DNA of 64,000 bases from Clostridium liquoris. Its GTDB lineage: Bacteria; Bacillota; Clostridia; Clostridiales; Clostridiaceae. The notes below the pieces were generated by a model that was not told the origin of the DNA, made no database searches, and was given only the letters and a program-made list of their open reading frames with translations. A program made the position numbers and the translations under genes. The DNA lies in assembly GCF_002995785.1 (NCBI RefSeq), contig NZ_PVXO01000005.1:1-64000 (forward strand), read 5' to 3'. Each line of letters starts with the position of its first letter. Positions within the stretch are counted from its first letter, which is position 1. Positions 1-9,765 of the stretch are shown piece by piece.

Positions 1-124
1 AGACCATATTGATATGACTGTTGAATTAATAACACCAATAGCAATGGATGAAGGATTGAGATTTGCTATAAGAGAAGGCGGAAGAACAGTTGGTTCAGGA
101 GTTGTTACTAAAATAATTGAATAA
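1..124 (+). CDS. tuf: Elongation factor Tu, C-terminal end (partial)
   Basis: The window opens inside a gene. Reading from base 2 gives about 40 residues ending in a TAA at 122-124, including the stretch [15 protein letters not shown], which is the typical C-terminal beta-barrel end of EF-Tu. EF-Tu carries aminoacyl-tRNA to the ribosome. Its place just before the S10 operon matches the str-S10 order of Firmicutes. A terminator follows at 157-193. The rest of the gene lies upstream of the window. Confidence 0.95.
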   Translation, partial: DHIDMTVELITPIAMDEGLRFAIREGGRTVGSGVVTKIIE

Positions 125-156
125 TATCCCTAATGTAACATATTACTTAATATGAT

Positions 157-193
157 ATAAAAAGGAAGGGTGATAATCGCTCTTCCTTTTTAT
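157..193 (+). terminator. Terminator of tuf
   Basis: A 10-bp stem AAAAAGGAAG (159-168) pairs with CTTCCTTTTT (182-191), and the 3' arm itself provides the T run. It lies 35 bases after the tuf stop and separates tuf from the S10 operon promoter. Confidence 0.85.
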
Positions 194-283
194 AGGATAT
201 ATGGTAGAAATGTTATAAAATGCATAATATATAAAAATTTTAGTATAAGTAATATAATAAATAAAAGTAAAGTAAAAAACTAC

Positions 284-312
284 TTGTCAAATTAAAAAAA
301 ATATTGTATACT
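284..312 (+). promoter_or_regulatory. Sigma-A promoter of the S10 operon
   Basis: A -35 box TTGTCA (284-289) and a -10 box TATACT (307-312) are separated by exactly 17 bases. The predicted start of transcription near 319 gives a leader of about 210 bases before rpsJ. The 403-base stretch between tuf and rpsJ (125-527) holds the tuf terminator, this promoter and the leader, and no gene. Confidence 0.85.
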
Positions 313-318
313 ATAGAA

Positions 319-520
319 GTTGCAATATGGTAATGGCGATGAGGCAAGAGGTTGCCGGGCTTCCGGGTAATTCTTGACTGAGTGAGCTATGGTCTAGAAC
401 CAGGCGACGGTTATTCTGTATGGTGACTTTTGTATTTTACATAATGCAACACCAGGAACAGTTTACAGAATACATCCGCTGTTGTGCGTATGAAGTAAAG
501 CATGCAGAAAAAAGGAGGGA
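319..520 (+). promoter_or_regulatory. Structured S10 operon leader RNA
   Basis: The leader contains several stems. GGCAA (343-347) pairs with TTGCC (352-356), and this competes with CCGG (355-358) pairing with CCGG (363-366). TATTCTGTA (412-420) pairs with TACAGAATA (464-472), flanked by CAG/CTG pairing near 401 and 481. Long leaders before rpsJ are known in bacteria as targets of autogenous control by L4. That this one works the same way is inference; the structures are seen directly. A reading frame opening near 420 runs into rpsJ, but its first 36 codons are leader. Confidence 0.6.
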
Positions 521-527
521 AACTAAA

Positions 528-836
528 ATGGCAAAACAAAAAATAAGAATAAGATTAAAGGCATTTGATCACACAATATTAGATCAATCAGCCGAAAAAA
601 TTGTAGAAACTGCAAAGTCATCAGGAGCAAAGGTAGCAGGCCCAGTTCCACTACCAACAGAAAAAGATGTAATAACAGTCTTAAGAGCTCCACATAAATA
701 CAAAGACTCAAGAGAGCAGTTTGAAATCAGAACACATAAGAGATTAATTGACATAATCAGTCCTTCACCAAAGACTGTAGATTCATTAATGAGATTAGAT
801 TTACCAGCAGGTGTTGACATTGAAATAAAATTATAA
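528..836 (+). CDS. rpsJ: Ribosomal protein S10
   Basis: 102 residues, the normal S10 length. The start [15 protein letters not shown] is chosen because AAAGGAGGG lies about 10 bases upstream; the in-frame codons before it belong to the structured leader. S10 is a 30S head protein and also the NusE transcription antitermination factor. It is the first gene of the S10-spc-alpha superoperon. Confidence 0.97.
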   Translation: MAKQKIRIRLKAFDHTILDQSAEKIVETAKSSGAKVAGPVPLPTEKDVITVLRAPHKYKDSREQFEIRTHKRLIDIISPSPKTVDSLMRLDLPAGVDIEIKL

Positions 837-914
837 TTGTAATAGATTGACCTATTACGAACTATTATGACCGCTATTGTGGTCCGCTAATATGTTGAGG
901 AGGTGTAGAGAACA

Positions 915-1544
915 ATGAAAAAGGCTATAATAGGTAAAAAGCTTGGTATGACACAGATATTCGATGAGAATAATAGAGTAGTTCCTGTTACTGTAATTGA
1001 AGCAGGTCCATGTGTAGTTGTTCAGAAAAAAACTACGGAAAAAGATGGATATGAGGCAATACAGGTTGGATTTGGAACAATAAAAGAAAAGTTGGTTAAT
1101 AAACCATCAAAAGGACATTTTGCTAAAGCAGGTGTTGAATTTAAAAGAATGCTTAAAGAGTTCAAACTTGAAAATGCAAATGAATATCAAGTTGGACAGG
1201 AAATAAAAGCAGATATGTTCCAATCAGGAGAAAAGGTTGATGTATCAGGAGTTTCAAAGGGTAAGGGATTCCAGGGTACAATAAAAAGATGGAATGCACA
1301 TAGAGGACCTATGTCACATGGTTCTAAGTTTCATAGAGCAGTTGGTTCAATGGGCGCTGCATCAGATCCAGCAAGAACTTTCAAAAACAAGAGAATGCCT
1401 GGACATATGGGTAATGTTAATACAACTGTATTAAATTTAGAAGTTGCAAAAGTAATTGCAGAAAAAAATCTAATTTTAATTAAAGGTGGAGTACCAGGAC
1501 CAAATAAAGGCTTCGTTGTAATAAAAAATTCAGTGAAAGCTTAA
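915..1544 (+). CDS. rplC: Ribosomal protein L3
   Basis: 209 residues. It contains the L3 signature region with [15 protein letters not shown] and [17 protein letters not shown] around residues 111-146, the extension that reaches towards the peptidyl transferase centre of the 50S subunit. A GAGGAGGTG ribosome binding site precedes the ATG. Second gene of the S10 operon. Confidence 0.97.
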   Translation: MKKAIIGKKLGMTQIFDENNRVVPVTVIEAGPCVVVQKKTTEKDGYEAIQVGFGTIKEKLVNKPSKGHFAKAGVEFKRMLKEFKLENANEYQVGQEIKADMFQSGEKVDVSGVSKGKGFQGTIKRWNAHRGPMSHGSKFHRAVGSMGAASDPARTFKNKRMPGHMGNVNTTVLNLEVAKVIAEKNLILIKGGVPGPNKGFVVIKNSVKA

Positions 1545-1569
1545 TTTTCTGTAGAAAGGAGGATACAGG

Positions 1570-2190
1570 ATGTCTACAGTAGGATTATTTAATAAAGAAG
1601 GACAAAAGGTTGGGGATATCCAACTTGCAGACAACGTATTTGGTGTTGAAGTTAATAAGGATGCTTTACATCAGGTAGTTGTAGCACAGTTAGCAAATAA
1701 AAGGCAGGGAACTCAGTCAGCAAAAACAAGAGCTGAAGTTTCTGGTGGTGGAATAAAGCCTTGGAGACAGAAGGGAACTGGCAGAGCAAGACAAGGTTCT
1801 ATAAGATCACCACAATGGATCCATGGTGGTATAGTATTTGCACCAAAGCCAAGAAATTATAGAGTATCTATTCCTAAGTCAATGAGAAGAGTTGCAATGA
1901 GATCAGCTCTTACAGCAAAAGTACAGAACAATGAAATGATTGTTTTAGAATGTCTTGAACTAGAAGCTCCTAAAACAAAAGAAATAGTTAATATGTTAAA
2001 AGCTTTAAATGTTAATAAAACATTGATAGTTACTGCTGAATCAAATGAAAATATATATAAATCAGCAAGAAATATTAAGGGAGTATGTGTGCTTCCAGTT
2101 AATAACTTAAATGTTTATGACATTTTAAAGTATGAAAAATTCATAGTAACTAAGGATGCTGTATCAAAAATTGAGGAGGTGTACGCATAA
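1570..2190 (+). CDS. rplD: Ribosomal protein L4
   Basis: 206 residues. The exit-tunnel loop is visible as [20 protein letters not shown] (about residues 58-77). L4 is a 50S protein and the known autogenous repressor of S10 operons in other bacteria, which matters given the structured leader before rpsJ. Its stop codon overlaps the rplW start by one base, so the two are probably translationally coupled. Confidence 0.97.
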   Translation: MSTVGLFNKEGQKVGDIQLADNVFGVEVNKDALHQVVVAQLANKRQGTQSAKTRAEVSGGGIKPWRQKGTGRARQGSIRSPQWIHGGIVFAPKPRNYRVSIPKSMRRVAMRSALTAKVQNNEMIVLECLELEAPKTKEIVNMLKALNVNKTLIVTAESNENIYKSARNIKGVCVLPVNNLNVYDILKYEKFIVTKDAVSKIEEVYA

Positions 2191-2483
2191 TGAAGCTAAC
2201 AAATTATGATGTAATAAGAAGACCTGTTATAACTGAAAAAAGTATGGCTTCTATGAGTGAAAAGAAATACGCCTTTATCGTTGATAAGCATACAAACAAA
2301 TGTCAGATAAAAAAAGCTATAGAGGATGTTTTTGGAGTAGAAGTTGCAGAAGTAAAAACTGCTAACTACTTAGGAAAAAACAAGAGAGTAGGAGTTCATT
2401 ACGGGAAAAGATCAGATTATAAAAAAGCTATCATTAGATTAACTGAAGGTAGCAAAGCTATCGAGTTCTTTGAAGGAATGTAA
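2190..2483 (+). CDS. rplW: Ribosomal protein L23
   Basis: 97 residues, beginning [18 protein letters not shown], the usual L23 N terminus. It sits at the tunnel exit of the 50S subunit and is a docking site for SRP and trigger factor. It overlaps the rplD stop by one base. The ribosome binding site (GAGGAGGTG) lies inside rplD. Confidence 0.96.
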   Translation: MKLTNYDVIRRPVITEKSMASMSEKKYAFIVDKHTNKCQIKKAIEDVFGVEVAEVKTANYLGKNKRVGVHYGKRSDYKKAIIRLTEGSKAIEFFEGM

Positions 2484-2551
2484 TTTCTAGGAATCTAAAT
2501 AAAGCGCTATTGGCTGCAAGCCAGATAAGCTCAAGATAAGGAGGTAACAAA

Positions 2552-3382
2552 ATGGCTGTTAAGGGATTTAGACCTACCACTCCTACTAGAAGACAGATGA
2601 CTGTATGTACATATAGTGATATAACAACTGATTCACCAGAAAAATCACTTCTAGTAGCATTAAAAAATACTGGTGGTAGAAATAATAATGGTAAAATAAC
2701 AGTTCGTCATCGTGGTGGCGGAGTTAAAAGAAAATATAGATTAATAGATTTTAAGAGAGATAAGGATGGTATTCCAGCAAAGGTTGCTACAGTAGAATAT
2801 GATCCAAATAGAACAGCATTTATAGCACTTGTTGTGTACGCCGATGGAGAAAAGAGATATATTATAGCTCCAGAAGGATTAAAGGTTGGGGATACAGTTT
2901 ACTCAGGATCAGAATCAGATATAAAGGTTGGAAACTGTCTTCCACTTAAGAATATACCAGTTGGTACATTCGTTCATAACATTGAATTATCAAAAGGTAA
3001 AGGTGCTCAGCTTGTTAGATCTGCAGGAAGTTCAGCTCAGTTAATGGCTAAGGAAGGCGATTATGCAACATTAAGACTTCCAAGTGGTGAAATGAGATAT
3101 GTAAGAATAGAATGTAGAGCAACAATAGGAACAGTTTCAAACTTAACAAATGAAATTGTTAACATTGGTAAGGCTGGTAGAAAAAGGCACATGGGCTTCA
3201 GACCTACAGTTAGAGGTTCTGTAATGAATCCTAATGACCATCCACACGGTGGTGGTGAAGGTAAAGCACCAGTAGGACACCCAGGTCCACTTACTCCATG
3301 GGGTAAACCAGCTCTTGGATACAAGACAAGAAAACATAAGAAATACTCTAATAGATTTATTATTAAGAGAAGAAATGATTAA
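2552..3382 (+). CDS. rplB: Ribosomal protein L2
   Basis: 276 residues. The C-terminal signature [13 protein letters not shown] contains the conserved histidine linked to peptidyl transferase activity. L2 helps join the subunits. A 69-base gap precedes it, containing a short hairpin (GGCT-GCA-AGCC) ahead of a good AAGGAGG site. Confidence 0.97.
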   Translation: MAVKGFRPTTPTRRQMTVCTYSDITTDSPEKSLLVALKNTGGRNNNGKITVRHRGGGVKRKYRLIDFKRDKDGIPAKVATVEYDPNRTAFIALVVYADGEKRYIIAPEGLKVGDTVYSGSESDIKVGNCLPLKNIPVGTFVHNIELSKGKGAQLVRSAGSSAQLMAKEGDYATLRLPSGEMRYVRIECRATIGTVSNLTNEIVNIGKAGRKRHMGFRPTVRGSVMNPNDHPHGGGEGKAPVGHPGPLTPWGKPALGYKTRKHKKYSNRFIIKRRND

Positions 3383-3385
3383 TTT

Positions 3386-3409
3386 GGAGAGAATAGTTTT
3401 ATTCTCTTC
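3386..3409 (+). other. Intercistronic hairpin between rplB and rpsS
   Basis: Bases 386-395 of this kilobase pair with 400-409 (GGAGAGAATA with TATTCTCTTC, one G-T wobble), closing a four-base loop. No T run follows, so it is more likely an mRNA processing or stability element than a strong terminator. Confidence 0.5.
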
Positions 3410-3451
3410 AAAAGTAGTTAATAAGGTTTATATGAAGGGAGGCCAATTAAG

Positions 3452-3736
3452 TTGAGTAGATCCATTAAAAAAGGACCTTTTGTTCATGAAGGGCTTTTAA
3501 AGAAAATAAACGAGATGAATAAAATTGGTGAAAAGAAAGTAATAAAGACTTGGTCAAGAAGTTCAACTATTTTTCCACAGATGATAGGTCATACTATAGC
3601 AGTGCATGACGGAAGAAAGCATGTTCCTGTATATATTTCAGAAGACATGGTTGGACACAAATTGGGAGAGTTCGTATTAACTAGAACATTTAGAGGCCAT
3701 GCAGATAAGACAGAAAAGTCATCTGGCTTAAGATAG
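3452..3736 (+). CDS. rpsS: Ribosomal protein S19
   Basis: 94 residues starting [10 protein letters not shown] from a TTG codon, with GGGAGGCC about 10 bases upstream. The region [20 protein letters not shown] is the S19 signature. S19 binds the 30S head with S13 and contacts the A-site tRNA region. Confidence 0.96.
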   Translation: MSRSIKKGPFVHEGLLKKINEMNKIGEKKVIKTWSRSSTIFPQMIGHTIAVHDGRKHVPVYISEDMVGHKLGEFVLTRTFRGHADKTEKSSGLR

Positions 3737-3758
3737 TGCAGGAAGGAGGTAATAGTCA

Positions 3759-4094
3759 ATGGAAGCTAAAGCAATAGCTAAGTATGTAAGAATGTCCTCA
3801 ATGAAAATAGGGATTGTTCTTGATTTAATAAGAGGTAAAAATGTAAATGAGGCTTTTGCAATATTACAGTATACACCAAAGGATGCAGCTATAGTAGTTA
3901 ACAAGGTTTTAAAATCAGCTGTGGCCAATGCTGAAAATAATTTAAATTTGGATACAAGTAGATTATATATTGCTGAAGCTTATGCTTGTGAAGGATCAAT
4001 ATTAAAGAGATTTCAACCACATGCACAAGGTAGAGCGTTTAGAATAAATAAGAGAACTAGTCATGTTACTTTAGTTGTTAAGGAAAGAGATTAA
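3759..4094 (+). CDS. rplV: Ribosomal protein L22
   Basis: 111 residues. The C-terminal beta hairpin ([20 protein letters not shown]) that lines the nascent-peptide tunnel and is linked to macrolide resistance is intact. Strong AGGAGG site; 22-base gap after rpsS. Confidence 0.96.
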   Translation: MEAKAIAKYVRMSSMKIGIVLDLIRGKNVNEAFAILQYTPKDAAIVVNKVLKSAVANAENNLNLDTSRLYIAEAYACEGSILKRFQPHAQGRAFRINKRTSHVTLVVKERD

Positions 4095-4111
4095 AAGAAG
4101 GAGGGAAATAG

Positions 4112-4780
4112 ATGGGACAGAAAGTACATCCACACGGTCTAAGAGTTGGAGTTATAAAAGATTGGGATGCTAAATGGTATGCTGATAAAAGAAACTTTGC
4201 AGATAATTTAGTTGAAGATAATCTTATAAGAGAATTTGTAAAAAATAAGACTTATTCAGCCGGTGTTTCAAAGATTGAAATAGAAAGAGCTGCTAAAAGA
4301 GTCAAGTTAAATATTTATACTGCTAAGCCAGGTATGGTAATAGGAAAAGGCGGTCAAGGAATTGATGCTTTAAAGAAAGAACTTCAGAAATTAGTTAAAA
4401 ATGATAAAAATATTTTAATAAATATTGTAGAAGTTAAGACACCAGAAACTAATGCTCAGTTAATGGCGGAAAACGTAGCTCAACAGCTTGAAAAGAGAAT
4501 ATCATTCAGAAGAGCTATGAAACAGACAATTCAAAGAGCAATGAAAACAGGTGTTAAAGGTGTTAAAACTGCTTGTTCAGGAAGACTTGGCGGAGCTGAT
4601 ATTGCTAGAACAGAACACTATCATGAAGGAACAATTCCTTTACAGACTTTAAGAGCTGATATAGATTACGGCTTTGCTGAAGCTAATACTACATATGGAA
4701 AAATCGGTGTAAAGGTATGGGTATATAGAGGCGAAGTTCTTCCAGCTAAGAAAGAAATAAAGGAAGAAGTTAATGCATAA
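4112..4780 (+). CDS. rpsC: Ribosomal protein S3
   Basis: 222 residues. The KH RNA-binding domain shows the GxxG motif in [15 protein letters not shown] (about residues 75-89). The C-terminal domain has the typical [16 protein letters not shown]3 lines the mRNA entry channel of the 30S subunit. Confidence 0.97.
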   Translation: MGQKVHPHGLRVGVIKDWDAKWYADKRNFADNLVEDNLIREFVKNKTYSAGVSKIEIERAAKRVKLNIYTAKPGMVIGKGGQGIDALKKELQKLVKNDKNILINIVEVKTPETNAQLMAENVAQQLEKRISFRRAMKQTIQRAMKTGVKGVKTACSGRLGGADIARTEHYHEGTIPLQTLRADIDYGFAEANTTYGKIGVKVWVYRGEVLPAKKEIKEEVNA

Positions 4781-4797
4781 GGAAGGAGGAATATGAC

Positions 4798-5241
4798 ATG
4801 TTAATGCCTAAAAGGGTTAAACATCGTAAGGTACAACGTGGCAGAATGAGGGGTAAAGCTACAAGAGGTAACTTTATTGCCTATGGTGATTTTGGTATTC
4901 AGGCTACAGAATGTGGATGGATTACAAGCAACCAGATAGAAGCTGCCAGAATAGCTATCAATAGATATATAAAAAGGGGAGGAAAACTTTGGATAAAGAT
5001 TTTCCCAGATAAACCAGTTACAGAAAAACCTGCTGAAACACGTATGGGTTCTGGTAAAGGATCACCAGAATACTGGGTAGCAGTAGTAAAGCCTGGTAGA
5101 GTATTATTTGAATTAACAGGTGTTGATGAAAAAGTAGCAAGAGAAGCTATGAGACTTGCTTCACATAAACTTCCAATATCAACAAAGTTTGTTAAGAGAT
5201 CAGATTTCGAAGAAATGGGTGGTGAAATCAATGAAGGCTAG
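4798..5241 (+). CDS. rplP: Ribosomal protein L16
   Basis: 147 residues, starting [17 protein letters not shown]. The motif [20 protein letters not shown] is diagnostic. L16 sits near the A site of the 50S subunit. The end of the gene overlaps the start of rpmC by 11 bases. Confidence 0.97.
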   Translation: MLMPKRVKHRKVQRGRMRGKATRGNFIAYGDFGIQATECGWITSNQIEAARIAINRYIKRGGKLWIKIFPDKPVTEKPAETRMGSGKGSPEYWVAVVKPGRVLFELTGVDEKVAREAMRLASHKLPISTKFVKRSDFEEMGGEINEG

Positions 5242-5443
5242 AGAATTACAGGAATTAAGAAAAAGTAGTTCTGAAGATTTAGCAGTTAAGTTAAATGATC
5301 TTAAGGGCGAATTATTTAACCTTAGATTTCAGTTAGCTACTGGTCAATTGGAAAACCCAATGAGAATAAGAGAAGTAAAAAAATCTATAGCCCAGATTAA
5401 GACCATCCTTAGAGAAGAAGAACTAAGGAACTTTGAGCAGTAA
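5231..5443 (+). CDS. rpmC: Ribosomal protein L29
   Basis: 70 residues from the ATG at 5231 ([16 protein letters not shown]), the standard L29 N terminus and length. The frame is open further upstream inside rplP, but the GGTGGTG site before 5231 and family length fix the start. It overlaps rplP by 11 bases, so it is likely coupled to it. Confidence 0.95.
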   Translation: MKARELQELRKSSSEDLAVKLNDLKGELFNLRFQLATGQLENPMRIREVKKSIAQIKTILREEELRNFEQ

Positions 5444-5464
5444 AATTGAAGGGAGGTTTGTCCT

Positions 5465-5719
5465 GTGGAAAGAGCAAATAGGAAAACAAGAATAGGTAAG
5501 GTTGTTTCTGATAAAATGGATAAAACTGTTGTTGTTGCAGTTGAAACTAAGGTACGCCATCCACTATACGGTAAGACTGTAAATAGAACGACAAAGTTTA
5601 AAGCTCATAATGAAAATAATGAAGCTAAAGTTAACGATAGAGTTTTAATAATGGAAACTAGACCTTTATCAAGGGACAAAAGATGGAGAGTTGTAGAAAT
5701 CGTTGAAAAAGCTAAATAG
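5465..5719 (+). CDS. rpsQ: Ribosomal protein S17
   Basis: 84 residues from a GTG start preceded by [23 protein letters not shown] is the typical S17 OB-fold start. Primary 16S rRNA binder. Confidence 0.96.
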   Translation: MERANRKTRIGKVVSDKMDKTVVVAVETKVRHPLYGKTVNRTTKFKAHNENNEAKVNDRVLIMETRPLSRDKRWRVVEIVEKAK

Positions 5720-5748
5720 TGTTAGAAATCTGAAAGGAGGGTGTTTTA

Positions 5749-6117
5749 ATGATTCAGCAGCAAACTATGTTAAAAGTTGCAGATAACTCTGGTGCTAAAG
5801 AAATTATGTGTATAAGAGTGCTAGGTGGTTCCAAGAGAAAATGGGGTAACATCGGAGATATAATAGTTGCTAGCGTTAAAAGTGCAACACCAGGCGGTGT
5901 TGTTAAAAAAGGCGATGTTGTTAAAGCAGTAGTTGTAAGATCTGTAAAAGGTTTAAGAAGAGCAGATGGTTCATACATCAGATTTGATGAAAATGCCGCT
6001 GTTATAATAAAAGATGATAAACAGCCCAAAGGGACTCGTATCTTCGGACCTGTTGCAAGGGAGCTAAGAGATAAAGATTTTACAAAAATATTATCACTAG
6101 CACCTGAAGTTCTATAA
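5749..6117 (+). CDS. rplN: Ribosomal protein L14
   Basis: 122 residues, the exact usual length, starting [19 protein letters not shown]14 sits at the subunit interface of the 50S. AAAGGAGGG site upstream. First gene of the spc segment. Confidence 0.97.
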   Translation: MIQQQTMLKVADNSGAKEIMCIRVLGGSKRKWGNIGDIIVASVKSATPGGVVKKGDVVKAVVVRSVKGLRRADGSYIRFDENAAVIIKDDKQPKGTRIFGPVARELRDKDFTKILSLAPEVL

Positions 6118-6135
6118 GATAGGGAGGTGGCTTAA

Positions 6136-6456
6136 ATGCAGAATAAAATACATGTAAGAAAAAAGGACACAGTAATGGTTATATCCGGAAAAGATAAGGG
6201 AAAAATAGGTGAAGTTTTAAGCGTATTCCCTAAGCATAATAAGGTATTGGTTAAAGGTGTTAACGTAGTTACAAAACACCAGAAACCAAATAAAGGAAAT
6301 ATGCAAGGTGGAATAGTTCATAAAGAAGCATCTATATATAGCTCAAAAGTTATGTTATACTGTACAAAATGCAAATCAGTAACAAGAATTAGTCATAAAA
6401 TATTAGATGATGGAACAAAAGTAAGAGTATGTAAAAAGTGCGGAGAAACATTCTAA
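6136..6456 (+). CDS. rplX: Ribosomal protein L24, zinc-ribbon form
   Basis: 106 residues. The N-terminal KOW motif (KKDTVMVISGKDKGKIGEVL) initiates 50S assembly. The C-terminal part has two CxxC pairs (CTKC and CKKC), a potential zinc ribbon that is absent from L24 of Bacillus subtilis as I remember it but common in clostridia. Confidence 0.95.
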   Translation: MQNKIHVRKKDTVMVISGKDKGKIGEVLSVFPKHNKVLVKGVNVVTKHQKPNKGNMQGGIVHKEASIYSSKVMLYCTKCKSVTRISHKILDDGTKVRVCKKCGETF

Positions 6457-6477
6457 TCTTGAAAGGAGGTCCAATAA

Positions 6478-7023
6478 ATGATTCCAAGATTACAGGAAAA
6501 ATACGAAAAAGAAGTAATTCCAGCTTTAATGGAAAAGTTCGAATATAAAAATATAATGGAAGCACCAAAACTTGAGAAAATAGTTGTTAATATGGGTGTT
6601 GGAGAAGCTAAAGAAAATCAAAAAATATTAGAGTCAGCAGTAAGTGATTTGACAATTATTACAGGACAAAAGCCTGTATTAACAAGAGCTAGAAAATCAA
6701 TAGCTAACTTTAAGATCAGAGAGAATATGCCAATCGGATGTAAGGTCACTTTAAGAAAACAAAAAATGTATGAGTTTGCAGATAAATTAATGAATGTTGC
6801 GCTACCAAGAGTAAGAGACTTCAGAGGAATTTCAGATAAATCCTTTGATGGTAGAGGAAATTATTCATTAGGAATTAAAGAACAACTTATATTCCCTGAA
6901 ATTGAATATGATAAGATTGATAAAGTAAGAGGTATGGATATAATATTTGTTACTACTGCAAAGACTGACGAGGAAGCAAGAGAGTTATTAAGATTCCTTG
7001 GCATGCCATTTGCTCAACAATAA
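6478..7023 (+). CDS. rplE: Ribosomal protein L5
   Basis: 181 residues. Family motifs [20 protein letters not shown] and [11 protein letters not shown] are present. L5 binds 5S rRNA and contacts the P-site tRNA. Perfect GAAAGGAGGTCC site. Confidence 0.97.
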   Translation: MIPRLQEKYEKEVIPALMEKFEYKNIMEAPKLEKIVVNMGVGEAKENQKILESAVSDLTIITGQKPVLTRARKSIANFKIRENMPIGCKVTLRKQKMYEFADKLMNVALPRVRDFRGISDKSFDGRGNYSLGIKEQLIFPEIEYDKIDKVRGMDIIFVTTAKTDEEARELLRFLGMPFAQQ

Positions 7024-7035
7024 GGAGGGAAGATT

Positions 7036-7221
7036 GTGGCACGTAAGGCTTTAATAGAAAAGTGGAAAAAAGAACCAAAATACACAACAAGAGCTTATAC
7101 AAGATGCAGAATTTGTGGAAGACCACATTCCGTTTTAAAGAAGTTCGGTATATGTCGTATTTGTTTTAGAGAACTTGCATACAAAGGTGAAATACCTGGA
7201 TGTAAGAAAGCAAGTTGGTAA
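7036..7221 (+). CDS. rpsZ: Ribosomal protein S14, zinc-binding short form
   Basis: 61 residues from a GTG start. Two CxxC pairs (CRIC at about 24-27 and CRIC at about 40-43) mark the short, zinc-containing S14 of Gram-positive bacteria. S14 completes the 30S head. Confidence 0.95.
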   Translation: MARKALIEKWKKEPKYTTRAYTRCRICGRPHSVLKKFGICRICFRELAYKGEIPGCKKASW

Positions 7222-7250
7222 TTTGTTATAGGAAAGGAGGCACATTAAAT

Positions 7251-7649
7251 ATGGTTATGACTGACCCAATCGCGGATTTACTAACACGTATTAGGAATGC
7301 TAATATAGTTAGGCATGAAACAGTAGAAGTTCCTTCTTCAAATATAAAGAAGGCTGTTGCAAATATAATGCTTCAAGAAGGATATATAAAAGACATTGAG
7401 GAATATAATGATGGTTCAGTTCCAATGTTGAAATTAACAATGAAATATGGCCAGAATAAAGAAAGAGTTATAACTGGATTAAAAAGAATATCAAAACCAG
7501 GTTTAAGAGTATATTGCAGAACAGAAGAAATTCCTAAGGTTTTAAATGGTCTAGGAGTTGCAATTATATCCACCTCAAAGGGAATAGTAACGGATAAAGA
7601 TGCAAGAAAATTATCAGTTGGTGGAGAAGTACTTTGTTATATTTGGTAA
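7251..7649 (+). CDS. rpsH: Ribosomal protein S8
   Basis: 132 residues from the ATG at 7251 ([18 protein letters not shown]), the normal S8 length. AAAGGAGG lies 11 bases upstream. Upstream in-frame codons belong to the intergenic region. S8 is a 16S rRNA central-domain binder and, in Escherichia coli, the spc operon repressor. Confidence 0.96.
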   Translation: MVMTDPIADLLTRIRNANIVRHETVEVPSSNIKKAVANIMLQEGYIKDIEEYNDGSVPMLKLTMKYGQNKERVITGLKRISKPGLRVYCRTEEIPKVLNGLGVAIISTSKGIVTDKDARKLSVGGEVLCYIW

Positions 7650-7671
7650 TGAATGAACAGGAGGTGTAATC

Positions 7672-8214
7672 ATGTCAAGAATAGGAAGACTTCCAATAGC
7701 TATACCAAATGGCGTAACAGTTACAGTAACACCAGACAACGTTGTTACTGTAAAAGGACCAAAAGGTCAACTTACAAAGAGTATGCATCCTGCTATTAAT
7801 ATAGCTGTTGAAAGTAATTCAGTAATAGTTACAAGAAATAATGATCAAAAAGAAAACAGAGCTCTTCATGGATTAACAAGATCATTAATAAATAATATGG
7901 TTGTAGGAGTAACTGAAGGATATAAGAAAACACTAGAATTAGTTGGAGTGGGTTATAGAGCTCAGCTACAAGGGAAAAAATTAGTATTAAATCTTGGATT
8001 CTCACATCCAGTTGAAATAAATCCAGTTGAAGGTATAGACTTCCAACTTGAAGGCGCTAATAAAATCCACGTTATGGGTATTGATAAAGAAGTAGTAGGA
8101 GATGTAGCAGCCGATATAAGAACATGGAGAAAACCTGAGCCTTACAAAGGAAAAGGTATTAAATATGATAATGAAGTTATTAGACGTAAGGAAGGTAAAA
8201 CTGGTAAGAAATAA
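7672..8214 (+). CDS. rplF: Ribosomal protein L6
   Basis: 180 residues; starts [15 protein letters not shown] and ends with the conserved [10 protein letters not shown] tail. [14 protein letters not shown] is the L6 signature. L6 stabilises the sarcin-ricin loop region of the 50S. Confidence 0.97.
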   Translation: MSRIGRLPIAIPNGVTVTVTPDNVVTVKGPKGQLTKSMHPAINIAVESNSVIVTRNNDQKENRALHGLTRSLINNMVVGVTEGYKKTLELVGVGYRAQLQGKKLVLNLGFSHPVEINPVEGIDFQLEGANKIHVMGIDKEVVGDVAADIRTWRKPEPYKGKGIKYDNEVIRRKEGKTGKK

Positions 8215-8238
8215 TAATTGAGAAAGGAGTGAGTCTCT

Positions 8239-8598
8239 ATGTTTAATAAAGAGGACAGAAAAAAATCAAGAATTAAACGTCACTTAAGAGTTCGTAAAAA
8301 GGTTTTTGGAACTCCAGAGATGCCAAGACTTGCAGTATATAGAAGTGAAAAGAATATATATGCTCAGATAATAGATGATATTAATGGTATAACTTTAGTT
8401 GCTTCATCAAGTTTAGACAAAGAGTTTAGTGGCATCGGAAGCAATAAAGAAGGTGCTAAATTGGTAGGAGCATCAGTAGCTAAAAAAGCATTAGAAAAAG
8501 GTATTAATGCAGTTATCTTTGATAGAGGCGGATATATTTATCATGGAAGAGTAAAAGAACTTGCAGACGGTGCAAGAGAAGCAGGTTTACAGTTCTAA
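8239..8598 (+). CDS. rplR: Ribosomal protein L18
   Basis: 119 residues, basic N terminus followed by the 5S-rRNA-binding core with [18 protein letters not shown] and [20 protein letters not shown]. Works with L5 in 5S rRNA docking. Confidence 0.97.
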   Translation: MFNKEDRKKSRIKRHLRVRKKVFGTPEMPRLAVYRSEKNIYAQIIDDINGITLVASSSLDKEFSGIGSNKEGAKLVGASVAKKALEKGINAVIFDRGGYIYHGRVKELADGAREAGLQF

Positions 8599-8614
8599 AA
8601 AAGGAGGGAAATAA

Positions 8615-9112
8615 ATGAGAATAGATCCTAGCACTTTGGATTTGAAAGAAAAAGTTGTATTTATAAATAGAGTTGCTAAGGTTGTAAAAGGTGGTAGAAA
8701 CTTTAGATTCAGCGCCCTCGTAGTTGTTGGAGATGAGAACGGTCATGTAGGCGTTGGCATGGGAAAATCTATAGAAATACCTGAAGCTATAAGAAAAGGT
8801 ATAGAAGACGCAAAGAAAAACTTAATAGAAGTATCAATGGTAGGAAAAACAATACCACATGATTTGCAAGGAGAATTTGGAACAGGAAAAGTTCTTCTTA
8901 TGACTGCTAGTGAAGGTACAGGAGTTATAGCTGGTGGTCCAGTAAGAGCTGTACTTGAACTTGCAGGATTAAAAGATGTTAGAGCTAAATCTTTAGGTTC
9001 TAATAATCCAAGAAACATGGTTAATGCTACAATTAACGGTTTATCAAGACTAAGAACAGCTGAACAGATAGCTAAGCTTAGAGGTAAAACTGTTGAAGAG
9101 ATTTTAGGTTAG
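8615..9112 (+). CDS. rpsE: Ribosomal protein S5
   Basis: 165 residues. The double-stranded RNA-binding part shows [19 protein letters not shown] and the C-terminal domain [18 protein letters not shown]5 controls decoding accuracy at the mRNA entry channel. Confidence 0.97.
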   Translation: MRIDPSTLDLKEKVVFINRVAKVVKGGRNFRFSALVVVGDENGHVGVGMGKSIEIPEAIRKGIEDAKKNLIEVSMVGKTIPHDLQGEFGTGKVLLMTASEGTGVIAGGPVRAVLELAGLKDVRAKSLGSNNPRNMVNATINGLSRLRTAEQIAKLRGKTVEEILG

Positions 9113-9123
9113 GAGGGATAGCC

Positions 9124-9306
9124 TTGGCTAAACTTAAAATAACTTTAAAAAAGAGTATAATTGGTAGAAAGAAAGATCATATAGCTACTGTTAATGCTCT
9201 TGGATTAAAGAAAATAGGAAAGTCAGTTGAGCAAAATGATACTCCTCAAATCAGAGGTATGATAAATAAAGTAAGCTATCTTTTAGAAATAGAAGAATTA
9301 CAGTAA
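9124..9306 (+). CDS. rpmD: Ribosomal protein L30
   Basis: 60 residues from a TTG start preceded by [28 protein letters not shown] is typical of bacterial L30. Confidence 0.95.
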   Translation: MAKLKITLKKSIIGRKKDHIATVNALGLKKIGKSVEQNDTPQIRGMINKVSYLLEIEELQ

Positions 9307-9323
9307 AAGAGGAGGTGTAATAT

Positions 9324-9764
9324 ATGAAACTTCACGAATTAAGACCAGCAGAAGGTTCAAGAAAAGCTCCAAAGAGAGTAGGTAGAGGTACTGGTTCAGG
9401 ACTTGGAAGAAATGCAGGAAAAGGCGAAAAAGGACAGAAATCTAGATCCGGTGGCGGAGTAAGACTTGGCTTTGAAGGTGGACAGATGCCATTATATAGA
9501 AGATTACCTAAAAGAGGATTTACAAATATTTTTGCAAAAAAATTTGTAGCTATCAATATTGATAGATTAAATATGTTTGAAAATGGAACAGTTGTAACTC
9601 CAGAATTATTAATGGAAAAGGGAGTTATAGGAAAAGTATATGATGGAGTTAAAATTTTGGGAAACGGCGACTTAGAAAAGAACTTAACAGTTAAAGCAGC
9701 AAAGTTCTCTAAAGCAGCAGCTGAAAAGATAGAAGCAGCTGGAGGAAAAGTTGAGGTGATATAA
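9324..9764 (+). CDS. rplO: Ribosomal protein L15
   Basis: 146 residues with the glycine-rich basic N terminus ([20 protein letters not shown]) and [19 protein letters not shown] late 50S assembly protein. Its stop is immediately followed by the secY start. Confidence 0.97.
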   Translation: MKLHELRPAEGSRKAPKRVGRGTGSGLGRNAGKGEKGQKSRSGGGVRLGFEGGQMPLYRRLPKRGFTNIFAKKFVAINIDRLNMFENGTVVTPELLMEKGVIGKVYDGVKILGNGDLEKNLTVKAAKFSKAAAEKIEAAGGKVEVI

Positions 9765-9765
9765 G

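Noticed and set aside
420-527. Extension of rpsJ by 36 codons from a start at 420
   Set aside because: The stretch forms half of a leader hairpin, S10 would be too long, and the GGAGGG site fits only the ATG at 528.
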